A DNA stretch of 64,000 bases from Taenia hydatigena (taxonomy: Eukaryota; Platyhelminthes; Cestoda; Cyclophyllidea; Taeniidae), in the NCBI GenBank assembly GCA_036345935.2, contig JADWOT020000002.1:12651905-12715904 (forward strand). Direction: 5' to 3'. The translations under genes were made by a program, and so were the position numbers. A model generated the notes under the pieces. That model ran no database searches. It was not told the origin of the DNA and worked only from the letters and a program-made list of their open reading frames with translations. Below, piece after piece: positions 25,676 through 37,214 of this stretch; the first letter of the stretch is position 1; every line of letters starts with the position of its first letter.

Positions 25676-27395
25676 CTAGTCCAAAAGCAGAGCGCTTTTG
25701 ATTATCTCAAGAGCAGAATTCAAAGTGGTCTTTGCATCTTCAGCTGAGCCAAGCGACGTGTTGACCTCTGCCACCACCATCGATTTCAGCAGACCTAGAC
25801 AGCAAAGTAAAGTGGGTTCATCCTCACTTTGATGCAAAGAAAATGTATAAGGACTCGATGAGGAGCTTTGCAACCCCATTCTTAGCATGTGCTGCAGTGA
25901 ATGTGTCACAAAGCACTCCGGTGACGCTACAGGTTTAGCACATCGCTACAGTCTCCAGTTACTTATGCCGCTAATTGAAATCCAGAGTCTAATGCAACCT
26001 TCAGAATGATAAGCTAATAATGGTGGTCTGTTGTTTCTCAAGAAAAATAACCAACAGGATTCTTTAAATATGTACATTCGTTCCAGCATGTAGATGTTTC
26101 TCTTAAAGTAGTATCATATGCAGCTGCTCCGATATCTTTGTTCTAAGTAGAGGAAAGGTAGCTGCTGTCAATGCAGTTAAGGCATAACCATAAAAGTCGA
26201 AACTGCTAGCCCACCTGTCTGACCAAGAGTCTTGCAAATGTACTTGCTCTCGTCCAACGAGAGGCCGCCTGGAACGGGGGTTCCTGTGCTGGGAGCGTAC
26301 TTCGGATCCATCCCGTCAATGTCGAAGCTCAGGTGAATTTGACAATTAGGACTGCCAAACAAACATATTTCCATATTAATATTCTAGTTATTTGTCCTCT
26401 TTAAAATGCATGTCTTTCAGCAATCACTCACCAAAACCTCATTATGGTCTTGAGAGTTATCTCCATGACACTCTCAATGCCAATCCTTCGCACATCGTCC
26501 ATATTAAAATACGGAATATTGAGATCCTTTATGAACTTCCTAAAGCAAGAAGTAAATTGTGAGCTTGCCCTTCCTCCATTCGATTGGCTTGAAGGTCAAA
26601 CTTACAGCTCTGGTGTATCGACATCCCGAAGTCCGATATAGAGTAGTTGATTGGCTTCAAGACTGCAATGTGCATAGGGTGAGTGAGCGTCAGTCAGGTA
26701 GGTAATTTTAAGTGATGCAAGAAGATCAGACCTACACTGGTTTGATGGTTTCAAAGCCTTGAGTTTGTGGAATGAGTTTGCTGGTTTCGTTGAGAAGGAA
26801 GGAGAGGGGCATACCATGAGTGTGGCGAGAAGTAGAGCTGCCGGGCGTATTGATGTCAGCGTGTGCGTCAACCCAGACAACAAAAGAGTTGGGGAAAATC
26901 TTCAAGTGACCCGCAATTGACCCGATCCCGATGCTGTGGTCGCCGCCCAATATGAGTGTTATGTCGTTCTTCTCCACACTTTTGGCGACGCACTCTGTCA
27001 GCTCTAAAGTGGTTTTCACCAGTGCTCGCTGGTTTTCGCAATTCAAAATAACATCCACTTCAGGCTCCTTTGGTTGCGTGACTTCCCCACAGTCATTTAC
27101 TTTGGCATCTAGCAGCGGACAACAAGACAGCAAGGACACATAAGCAATGAGAATTTAGACAAGTCATATTAATGAGTTGGGGCGTAGTTGGCTCTGCAAG
27201 GGTTAGCTGGAAAATTAAGGGGAGATGTAAAGTCAAGCTAGCAGATAATTTACTCAGTTTCCTCAAAAGCTCTTTGAGACCACAGTTCAGGATATCCCTA
27301 GGTCCATTCTGAACTCCATCCTTTGGTTGACCCTTGTCGATAGCTGCTGCCACAATACCTAGAGAGGAGATATGATTGCCAGAACCCTTATCCAT
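25676..27395 (-). CDS. Arginase, six exons, intact
   Basis: Arginase hydrolyses L-arginine to L-ornithine and urea using a binuclear manganese centre. Exons on the minus strand: 27395-27254, 27108-26736, 26662-26606, 26539-26432, 26351-26215 and 25794-25676. They total 936 bases (311 residues, close to the usual 310-330), and every junction is GT..AG with matching phase (1, 2, 2, 2, 1). Metal ligands are present: His105 in LGGDHS, Asp128, His130 and Asp132 in WVDAHADIN, Asp237 and Asp239 in SFDIDGMD. Also kept are Asp185 (IGLRDVD), His145 (THGMP) and Glu282 (AEVN). The substrate-loop motif usually read SGN is SRH here (residues 141-143). I chose the ATG giving MDKGSG because it aligns with arginase N termini and lies 49 bases after TATAAAA; an upstream in-frame ATG exists. 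No targeting peptide is evident, so it is probably cytosolic. The pseudogene copy sits downstream in opposite orientation. Confidence 0.93.
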
Positions 27396-28500
27396 GTCGC
27401 GAAAGCGCAAATTGGCTGGATGTGGGTTGTAAGCACCTTTTATACTCCATGCGTTACGGCTTTGTGCAGCTGTGAAGATGTGCCTGTACAACTGCCAGGG
27501 TACTATTTCCGTGTGTTTACAATAACAATTGCTTTGGATGTTTATGTGGTCTCTAGCACAAGGGCGTCGAAGGCGATCGTATGACGATAGTGGCTTAAAT
27601 CACAGAACGTGGATCAAGCACTTGTTTATGTCTCAAGGAATCTGTTTATAACGTTAAGATCTATTGCCCAAATGGAGTCATAGCTGCCATTGGCGAAATC
27701 GTTCTTCAATATTGTGTGTTTAGGCACCTAAGTGTGCTATTGAATCCACTCCTCCTCGTGCAAAACATTTTTACCTGTTATTCAATGCTGAAACACGACG
27801 AGGAAATCGACGTGGAGAAAATTAATACGTGTGTGGAGGCATTTGTTGCAGGTGTTGGAGGAGATTTCAGCTTCACTGCATTAAGTGCATAAAACATCCA
27901 GCAGGTGACACAAACTTCCCTAATGCCAAATGTCACAATGTTCGCAATCCCACTATCTGTTTGGTGATAGCAATGGTAACGTTATCAACGAACCACATCA
28001 CTTGCAGCGAAGTGTCGAGCAAGCGCGTAACTCGGCTGCATTGAAGCCTCTTTTTGGTCCTAGTATGCATAATGAACAAATTGAATGACGATCGCCTTGG
28101 GCGAAACTTCATTGGCATCGTCTATGCTTCCATCCATCTGCACGATCAAATCGACTCCGATCCATGCAGAGTAATTATGTCAGTCGGATAATGCTGCGGA
28201 TCGGCGTTATTTTAAAAGCCCAACAACTTAGTAGAAGTGTGAATGAATTTTTTTTTGCATGGCATGTGCATAAAGGTAAAAGTATTATTTCGTTTGCTTT
28301 CCGAGCTTGATAATCAGACAAAAATTAGACACACTTAACTTATAAACACAAAGTGCAATGTGTCAGATGTAGGAACTTCCTGCCTTTCGTGGCTCCATAT
28401 CACATAAACAGGGTTTTAGCTTACATTTCGTAATCTACACGCACTTACGTCCCAAGATTATCCGTAGCGCACCTGCACGAGGGTCGCTTACGTAAACCAA
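26845..28500 (-). repeat. Arginase inverted duplication, right arm
   Basis: This is the partner of 23040-24996. It covers arginase exon 1, most of exon 2, the promoter region and about 1 kb of upstream flank. The intact gene's remaining exons (3-6) lie in the spacer between the two arms. Confidence 0.85.
27438..27444 (-). promoter_or_regulatory. TATA-like box of arginase
   Basis: TATAAAA on the minus strand lies 43 bases before the chosen start codon (49 bases from its 5' end). This is compatible with a short 5' untranslated region. The same box is retained in the duplicated copy. Confidence 0.45.
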
Positions 28501-28628
28501 GGCTCTCGTCATTGCCCACACTCCCAAACAGTAGTAGTCACAAGGCGCTTGAATGCGTGAGTTGTCAAAGCTACTAACAAACACCATTGCACTTCATCTT
28601 TCTACATTAGCGAACAATCTAATGCCTT

Positions 28629-28855
28629 GTTAATCAGGAAGCGAATTGCTGCAGCTTGTTGATATGTCGAAGGATGAGCGCCTAAAATCAAATCCGTAGT
28701 AGAGCGCAGGTTTTATTACTGCTCTTGGTACTGGTGGAGGCATGCTGTAACTAAGGATTGAACGTAGACAACCATCATGAGTAAAGTTGGGCTTGATACG
28801 GAAGACTGCGCTCAGCAACTTTGCTAAGGTCGCTTGGCTTTTATGTCCAGTTAAA
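28629..28855 (-). CDS. Candidate terminal exon, unknown protein
   Basis: A plausible acceptor (TTTGAACTCAG) is followed by a minus-strand frame containing LTGHKSQATLAKLLSAVF, then FTHDGCLRSILSYSMPPP and FDFRRSSFDIS, ending SLPD and TAA. It reads like a coding exon, with balanced composition and no low complexity, but no upstream exon or family was identified. It lies just outside the arginase right arm. Confidence 0.25.
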
Positions 28856-28869
28856 CCTGAGTTCAAATG

Positions 28870-31600
28870 TTAGCTGCATTTTATCTTACAGTCTCTAATG
28901 CTGAGTAGTATAGAAATAGCACATCAAGTCTCACGCACTTAGAATCCTCTGCCAGCATCGGCTTTTGCAAGCTGCCAATTGTTTAAAAACATATTGAAAT
29001 GCACCTCTTATGCACACCCGTAAATGTCGGATAAAATTTCCACCCTTGCAGTAGGATCAGGAGTCTTAGCGTGACTTCGTACCTTGAGTCAGTGAGCCGC
29101 GATTATTTGTTAAAAGCTTATTAATGTTTGAATTCGCGCCGAAGTCAGCAGGGCACTAAAATGTTGTCCTGGCACATCACGGCCCATTGGCCATAAGTAG
29201 ATGTGCAATTTTAAACAATATTTAGGCTTGCATTGAGTTCACTTATTCGCTGATATCACAAGCAGTTATTTAAATGCCTTTTTATGCCTTGATTTACCAA
29301 TTATCTTTTTCATCGAAAATGCATCCTAGGCAAAGTGCAAACATGAATGTATGGTGAGTTCGCTTGTTCGTAGACAAAAATTTTACCATTGATTTAGCGT
29401 GCGCTGGTAAGAAATTCTTTTGTACTTTTGCTAGCACCTGGGTATGGAACACACACGTGTATTGCAAGAAGTATTTTACTTAAGTTTTACTTAATTATGT
29501 GATTACAAGTATTTAGACATTGTTTCGCACGACAGTAACCTCTGGCGTAATGAAATGCTGTCTTGACACATATTACAGATCACAACGAAGCACTCCACTT
29601 TGTAGTCCTAAAAGTTTAACTACTGGCAACAGGTTGGCAGTCCTCCCTAGGACACTTATGTGAGGGAAATGCAAATGTGCGGATTTAAAGTGCTGCAGTG
29701 ATGACATAGGTATTGCTGTTAGAAGGAATCAGGACCTGCTAAAGCGGGTCTCAATGCTTGAACACTTTTACATGACCATTTGTATGGCCGTCTGCAGCCT
29801 CTGACAAACGTTTCTGCCCCATTTCAATGCAAAGATTTTACTTTTGCGGTTATTTTGCAAAACTCTAGTAATCGTCTACCTAAGCTTACTTCTTTCACAT
29901 GATTGCAACTCATTGCTTCAAGTGGAGAATATTGGTCATTAGTCCATCCAGATAACCGTGAGTGAGCCATCAATGTGAGTTTGTGCTCTCAACGTCTGCC
30001 TTACTGCTTGATCGTCGATCGGCTCATGTAAACATTCGCTTAGAAATCATTGCGCATCGGTATGAGGGTAGACAACTTGAGAGGGTGCAGAGCAGTTAAG
30101 CACACAACTTGGTATTTGGTTGGTCAGCATCAGAAGGGAAGTTCGACACGACGATAGTGGCGACTACAAGTAAACGCGCCAAAAGGGGCAATGCGCTTCA
30201 TCTTTTTTCCCCGCATCAAATTTCACACGTGGTAGACGTGAGGCTCCTCCCCTGCAGATACTCCTAATGGCAAAACCCAATGCAAGACATTCAGCAGAGT
30301 AGCCACGTCAACGTTTGCATAAAGCTCTTCCAAATGAAGGTATGTGCAGATGGACAAGTCATGTTATCAACCAGAATCAGACAGATGGCTCTTGAATTTC
30401 ACCTGCTAGTAGGATCCAACCGGAATCGGTGACACTGTTCAACCTAGTCTTAATTCGGCAGCAATGAAATTACAAACTCCACGCCAACTTACTCAACATA
30501 TATGATAAAGTCAAATAAGAAGATGAATCAGGAATAATAACGGTTCCTCGAAATCACCCGACTCCCTGGTGCAGCCAGCTTGATAGATTAAATGTTATTT
30601 TGCAACACAATGACATCACTGAGCATCGAATCACTCGCAGATCGAAGAACGAATTTTTTAACTATAAAATGCACTCATTTGAAAATTTTAAAGTACATGA
30701 AATAACCTTTTAATGGCAAAACACGGCTTAGTGATTGGTCTTGTTTTAATCAGAAAATTGCAGTTTGCTAAAGCCGACTAAACTATCACGGGAAAAACAA
30801 CTTAGCCAGCACAAAGATGCTATGCTTAAAAAGACAGTTACAAGAGGCGGAGATTTGGGCACTCTTCAGTTCAGTTATGCTTGCCATTTGTTGTGCGACT
30901 CACAAAATAGTTCCTCTTGCGATTGAGAAAGCTTATTTCTGGCTCCGCTTAGAGTCGACAAGCTACGCAGGAAATTTGGCTAATTAACTTGAACCAATGA
31001 ATGATTTTAATGTAAATCGAGAGAAAATCAAGATATCCGCAAAGTAGGTTGCTCAGTAACCCAGAAGAGACGACAACAACATCGTCAACTCAAAGATAAC
31101 GGAACAAACTTCACTACTCAAAAATAGCTACAAGGCATGAAAGAGAGCCACCAATTAATGCCATAACTTGACAGAAAAATGAATAATGCAAATAATGATG
31201 AGCATAAAAGAGTAAGCATGTGCAGAAATCAATCTCCCACGTGCCATCCTCAAAAAGTCTTGACATCCACACCGATAATTCGAACTTGTGTCAAAATCCA
31301 CACTACTTATTGAGAGATTTCACTACTTCTTGTCGGCCCTAGATGGCGTTCTTTCATAAAAAAGCACCGTTAGGCCGCAAAGGAAAACGACTGCATAAAG
31401 CTTTGGATGCTTTTACCATAGATCTTAAAAGGCATATACTAAGGCTGCAGCATAAAAGTAGAATTATTTAACGCTGATCCGCTTTTTGCTGGTGTCAAAT
31501 AATCACAATGAATGGTAAATAAGGATTTCAGACTTAATTTGAAGCTGCAAGTCCTGTTTCATGGCCACATTCAAGGTCATCATCGACAATGCACTGAAGG
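28870..31600. other. Unassigned 2.7 kb, AT-rich
   Basis: There are no frames of 60 or more codons on either strand and no repeats or RNA genes that I can recognise. This is the emptiest stretch of the window and looks intergenic. Confidence 0.6.
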
Positions 31601-31619
31601 TGTGTGCTGAAATGCCCAA

Positions 31620-32330
31620 AATGTTTGTTTGCTTGTCTGACTACAGGTCTTGCAAAGCTGCCTACTTTCCTCCGTCGAAAGGCCCATCGGAAAGGGAGGT
31701 TTATGTGCTGGGAGCGTATTTATGATCCAGTTGGTCAATGTCAAGGTTCAGATAGAATTTGACACTTGGAACTGTATATGGTCTTCATGACACATTTAAA
31801 TGCCCAACAGTTCCACTTTTGTACCCTCTAATACGATTGGCAATTAGTGGTGAAGCAAGGCTGCGAAGTGCGACGCAAAGAAGTTGGTTAGCTTCAAGAC
31901 CGGAATGTGCATGGAAGTAATGAGCGCAGATAATGTCAATTAAAATATGAATATCAAATGTACAGCAATCTGGTATTTCTAAAGCCATGGGCTAGCGGAA
32001 TGAATATGTTGCTTTTGTTGAGAAGGAAGGCGAGAAATAGGCGGTGAGTGGGTCCAGAAACAGGGGTCCTAGTCAAATTGACATCACTGTGTGGATCAAC
32101 ATTGAAGTGGCTCACAATTGCCTCAAGCTCGCTACTGTGGTCGTCACCCAATGCAGGCGTTACGCCCTTCTCACTTCACTAAGCGCGACACAGCCAGCTC
32201 TATCGTAGCTTCCACCAGTGCTAGCTGAATCTCGCAGTTCACAATCGCATCTCAGTTGTGGTCCTATGATTGAGTGATTTCTCTGTAGTGAGTCACGGTT
32301 GCACCCAGGATTAGAAAATCAGGAATCAGC
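31620..32330 (-). pseudogene. Old arginase relic (third copy)
   Basis: Minus-strand remains of arginase exons are recognisable in order. Exon 2 (about 32330-32050): a GDDHSSELEAIVSHF segment stands for GGDHSIGIGSIAGHL, followed by FLAFLLNKS and a degraded GFETI. Exon 3 (about 31905): LEANQLL. Exon 5 (about 31760-31620): LDIDQLDHKYAPST for FDIDGMDPKYAPST. Metal ligands are lost (GG to GD, the WVDAHAD segment damaged), stops interrupt exon 5, and introns are partly missing. It is far more decayed than the plus-strand copy at 24.4 kb, so it records an earlier duplication. Confidence 0.8.
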
Positions 32331-33289
32331 AGTGCATAGACCATGCTATTCAACAATCTCGTGCTGCTGTAGTGGAGCATGAATAATGTTGCAAGTGTGG
32401 GACGCGGAAATGGAGAGGGGTTTGAGACTGTGAAAGAGGTAACAGGAAAGCAATGAGGTGCACTTTTTATTTACCCCAGTGGCGAGAGCCACATCGTGTC
32501 AGCGTTATGGAACCAATTACTTATGTACTTACTTGATGTGTAAATAAACCTCTTGTGGGTGGGATTGTCGCTTCATTTTTTATATCATCGTGTTAATGCG
32601 CCCACGATGACTGAATGCGCCAAATGTCGGACTTATAATGATGATATGTGAGACGAGCAAAGCATAACTTCACAAAACACGTACTACACACAGACTGAGG
32701 GCAGGTGTTCCAACACGTGTAGATAAATCTCCCTACACAAAACGGCAACCTGCATTAAGAGATTGCATCAGAGAGTAAGAATTACGACAATGACCTTAAG
32801 TGGTAAGTACGTCTACTCTAGCTTAACAGTAACAGTTTCACGATTATTCGCAGAGACTGTAGATGATTTTGGACTAAATGTTGGGCTTTGGCTAAATGAC
32901 TTGGTCTCAAATTCTCATTCTTCTAGGGTCAGGTTCTCTACAGGTCTGTTTTAATTTTCTCCCACTTATCTTGTCATCATTGACCCACATTCTACTTCTT
33001 TTACTGTCTACCTTACTTCTTCTCCAAAACATTAAGTCTTCCTTTTCCCGTGAATTGACGCCTATCAATGCAGGTCATGGGACTCCCATTTGTCCAGCAG
33101 TTGCAGTTTCCTTGTGTTACTCTATGTTGTCTTTAATGCTGTCCGGTAGCGAGGACGAGTTAAGCAGCAGTTGTCCAACTTGGAGTTGGGAATGCGTTCT
33201 GTGAGGGCCGCGTAGAGGCGAGGTGTTCTATGATGTCAGCAGTAGAGGTAGAAGTTGAAGTTTGCCTTGTAAAGCCATGCTGTTTCACG
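32331..33289. other. Unassigned stretch
   Basis: No recognisable gene. Two plus-strand frames (32763-32954 and 32896-33204) lack motifs and read as leucine/serine-rich chance frames. Confidence 0.4.
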
Positions 33290-33784
33290 ATGTGCCACTT
33301 CAGTGTAAATACTGGCTAGGGTTTACGAGGCGGAATCTTCAACTACAACTGCTGCATTTAATTATGGCATTGTTTCGACAACTCTACCCCTCGGCAGAAT
33401 GAAATGCAGAAGGCGTGGAACAGTGGAGCTCTTGGCAAACAGAGGTGTTACGGTGGACACTGCGGCTACTTCAGTGGATGTGAAAATGTGAAGCACGCGG
33501 ACTTTTGCGACTTTACGCAGTGTCGAGCTAATGACTGCTTCACTGGTGGCAACTGCCAAGTTGTCTGCTACAATGACATTTGCCATTGTGCAAGCTCCAC
33601 TAATCCACAAGGATCACACATCACGGATCGCGATATAAAAGTGCGATCTCTGGACGTGATGGTGCATGATATGCAAAGCGATGATCATCCTTTGAGACTG
33701 CAATCCAAATTCCAGGCCCTCCCACTTCGGTTTGCACAATGGATCAGGGTGTTTAAGCAGTACCCTCTAACATTCCAAAATTGA
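33290..33784 (+). CDS. Cysteine-rich ORF, copy C
   Basis: The frame from ATG at 33404 to the stop at 33782-33784 encodes 126 residues. The first half is Cys/Gly/Asn-rich (CYGGHCGYFSGC, then DFCDFTQCRANDC and GGNCQVVCYNDICHC), with 12 cysteines in about 55 residues. It matches copy A at 865-1100 and keeps every cysteine of that block except those in its first half-motif (A has CC where C has one). The upstream matching DNA (33290-33403) has a stop, so the ATG at 33404 is the first usable start; no signal peptide follows it. After about residue 70 the copies differ. The spacing suggests a disulphide-rich extracellular domain; I cannot name the family. Confidence 0.4.
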
Positions 33785-34179
33785 ATCAACCTCTACTGTC
33801 TGTAAATTCAGTGCTTCTTCAATCTGCATTGATGCAGCTACGTTTCCAGTGTGCACCCACTTGCCTTACAGTCAATGGATGCCGGACTGCCAAAAATGAA
33901 GCACGTTTTGGTAGGCATGAAATTCGGTGCGATCATCTTAGCCGCACCCGATCTCGATCGCATGTCATTTATATCAAGCCATGATACCTTGCATGCCTAG
34001 CCAGAAAGAGATTGCTATGCGGCCTGATAAAACGATCCGGAGTCCTCTGCTCAGATGCTCAGCAACACCTCACGGCTAGTGCTTTGCTTGTTTGATTGCC
34101 GCTTGTTGAATATATATATATTCCATCCTAGTATTGTGCCTTCCCTTGCTTTCAAGCTACATCACATTTGTTGCGCACA

Positions 34180-35010
34180 ATAAAGCTGCTAAACTGCTTT
34201 CCGGTTTTGTTCTACAGCAAAGAATTTATTGTTATGTTCTGGCATTCCTATTCGTGAGATTTATTTGCTTTCTACCAATTACATTTCCTTTGCCATCGCG
34301 ACCCATCGGCGTGGTATTATGATGTTCTCAAGGTCTTTGCCGTCCTTGACTTGCAAGGCAAAACTTCCCCGCTCTAAAGCACTGCGAAGCAACATCAACG
34401 CTTGAAACAGTTGGCTTACCCTAAGCCCCGTAGCCCACATTTACATGTCTCCAGATCATGCAACAATGCAACGTCACATATTTATTTCAAAAGTAATTTG
34501 AGCAAAACTCAACCACACACAAATAATGAAGCTAATTTTTAAACTAAACCGCCCGTTAGTCTTGTTACTCGTAGCTGATGACTTCATTCCAAATTCATTG
34601 CGATAGGTCTGGCATGAAAACCATTTCAATCCACAATAGAACATCTCTACCACCAACTCATACATACCCACTGCAGTTTTCTCAGCTTTTTCCCTCCCTG
34701 AAGACAAAAGAAAGCATCGTACTCGGGTAAAATACACACACATGTATTCAACATACCACTCCGAAGAGGTACAACGACGATGCAGTTAAGTGACCTCATC
34801 ACCAAAATCCGTCATCCGACAAACCACAGACTCATAACACGGTCCACTTCGCTTTGTTCAGCACCGTACTCCATGCTCCGTTCGGCGAGGCTACTGCTTC
34901 GTCAGTCCCCTCATCCCCCATTCTGCAAGCTATATCCGTATGGGATAGGGGGCAAATATGCTAACCATCACGCGTGTCCATCACCAGTAGGGGAAAGATT
35001 GGTACTACAA
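34180..35010 (+). repeat. Repeat R1, partial copy C
   Basis: Blocks match copy A at 1255-1460, 1480-1610 and 2480-2870 in the same order and orientation, with an internal deletion of roughly 0.9 kb relative to A. With the Cys-rich segment at 33.3-33.6 kb, the copy spans about 1.7 kb with interruptions. Confidence 0.7.
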
Positions 35011-37214
35011 ATCAATCGGGAAAGTGCCAATAAAATGGAAGTAATGGTGGTACTTTCCTAAATAGAGCAGATTAAATTATTTCTCTCCTTTAGTTCCAAA
35101 TGATGCTTAACGGGCAGGCAATGTTTCTACTATATTTGCTTTCTACGCTGCACAAAAACATATGCGGTGAGGAGCTGTGGTTGGTTGATGCAATTCCAGC
35201 CTCAAGTGAATGCTTATGAGGAGGACGAAATCATAAAAATACTTAAACATAATTAATGAAACAGCGTAAGGCGTAGAACTCACCGCGTTTTGTAATACGT
35301 CTTCCTGCAGGGTTCAGAAATGTCATTCAAAGACCAGCCGCCATTCTAGGTGGATTATCACTTAAATCGTTTTCGAACCGTGAAGGACTTTATCAACCCC
35401 TGCCTATGTCACAAATCATTAATAATTACACAGTCTAAGCCTGGGATTAAAAGAGTACCCTGCCGATTCGTCTAGGTCCAGATCCGTCCTCGAAGCACTC
35501 GAGTAGCCTGTTGTGTTCATCACAGCTGTGCTAAAGGATATCAGATCCGAGTTGCCCATGGTCAGTGCAAAGTAGACGGAGCCAAAGGATTTTGTTCCAA
35601 TTACCAGCAAAAATGAGTTCATTTGAGTCCGTTTCCTCCTGGTTCAATACCTGGGATTAGTATGCTTGGTAACGAAGTTTGGAAGTTGATGGGACTAGAA
35701 GAATTGTAAAAAATCTACTTGCGATTACACTCCTCCTTTAGCCATCACAACGGAAATCGAGGAAGATTAAACCGATTGTGCAAGACTGGAGTGAAGAAAG
35801 GCCGAGGAGTATGCAAGTAGTCGATGACTGTGCTGGACTGCTCTAACCTCAAAACAGTAGGGAAGACAATGATATAGTGCTGATATCAGCCCTCGGTGAG
35901 TAGTGGTAGCGATTGTCAGCTTAGTAATGCTTCGTTTGCCAAATGCATAATGCCTCCGAACATGGCGTTAATTGTAGCGTCTTGGGACTTCCCTCAAGAC
36001 AACGAAAAGGCACAGTGCTTGGCCAGAACATCAGTGTTCAGCATGTAGAAGGGAATTAGGCAGTTGGCATGGTCCAGAGGCTAGCTTACCCGTTAAAGGC
36101 AATAAGGTCATCCGAGCCACTGTATCCGAAATCGGTAGTTCATCAAGCAAAGCTTTGCATCTGTCTTGCTGTTAAGCATTACAGCACTGGCTTTATCAAA
36201 CCGCTGATGCCCTACGCCATGCCAACCATCTCAGACTGAAAAATGAGAGTTTAAAACTTAAGCCGGTCCTTCTGCACACAAGAGTTGGTGAAATGGGTTG
36301 GCGTTAACCAATGACTCGCGTGATACCACTATAAGGTCGTGATGGTGCCAATTAACGCATGCCACTTTCCATAACGATGATATGAACATCAAAACATATT
36401 TTGATATGGTAAAGCAAGGCTATTCACTACTAAATTTTTAAGTTTTTACGAGCAACTGCAGGGCACCCTTCATGTTTAAGCAACACGATGTTGGGTTATT
36501 TGGGGTGTGCTCTAGAGACACCATGCGGTTAGTCCATTTACCACTGGCGTTAATCATTCCCTGACTTGGCGCATCCACACGAACTGCATTATCGCACTAA
36601 CACCGCACGATTTAGAGTTGAATATTTCACCGAGAGATGCGCATGATGTGTTTCCCTCATCATGGTTGTGCAGTTGCAAGCACATTCGCTGGTTCCTCAC
36701 TAGTGCACATGTGTCCGTCTAAGGTGCTCGCAACAATCCCATTCATTGCCAAATGCAAAGCATTTGCTTCACTCTTAGGTGTAGCACGCCAACAAATTTT
36801 GTAACCATCGTGAGTATGACTCCAGATTCATTAGCGCTTTATTAAAAACCCCACGAAATAAGACAAAAATGCCTTTTCATCCAAAATCACTCGCATCGAG
36901 AAAGTGCCTTTGAAAGTCGCCATGTAAAATGTCATTTGGAACATATTGAAAGAAGGGTATATGATTATAAGCGCTGAAAAAAGGCCTCACAGCTCCGAAT
37001 TGTGTCGCTTGTCAACTGATATTTGATACTGGATGTTAGGCTTCATGCCGAGTGCCCTGATACCTTTGATGAGCACTTGATTTGACGCACAAACAAATGG
37101 TGCGTTCCATGCGCATAATGTGTTGGCAAGCGTGGGTGACTGAGAAAGTCCAAGTACGAAATCAAAAATGGATCAAGTCTCCAAAATTGCATTAAGGAAT
37201 AACAAAAGTGCCAA
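35011..37214. other. Unassigned 2.2 kb
   Basis: No identifiable gene. A minus-strand frame at 35419-35622 (67 codons, beginning MNSFLLVIGTKSFGSVYF) has normal-looking composition and could be an exon, but has no clear family or partner exon. The rest shows no long frames. Confidence 0.4.
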
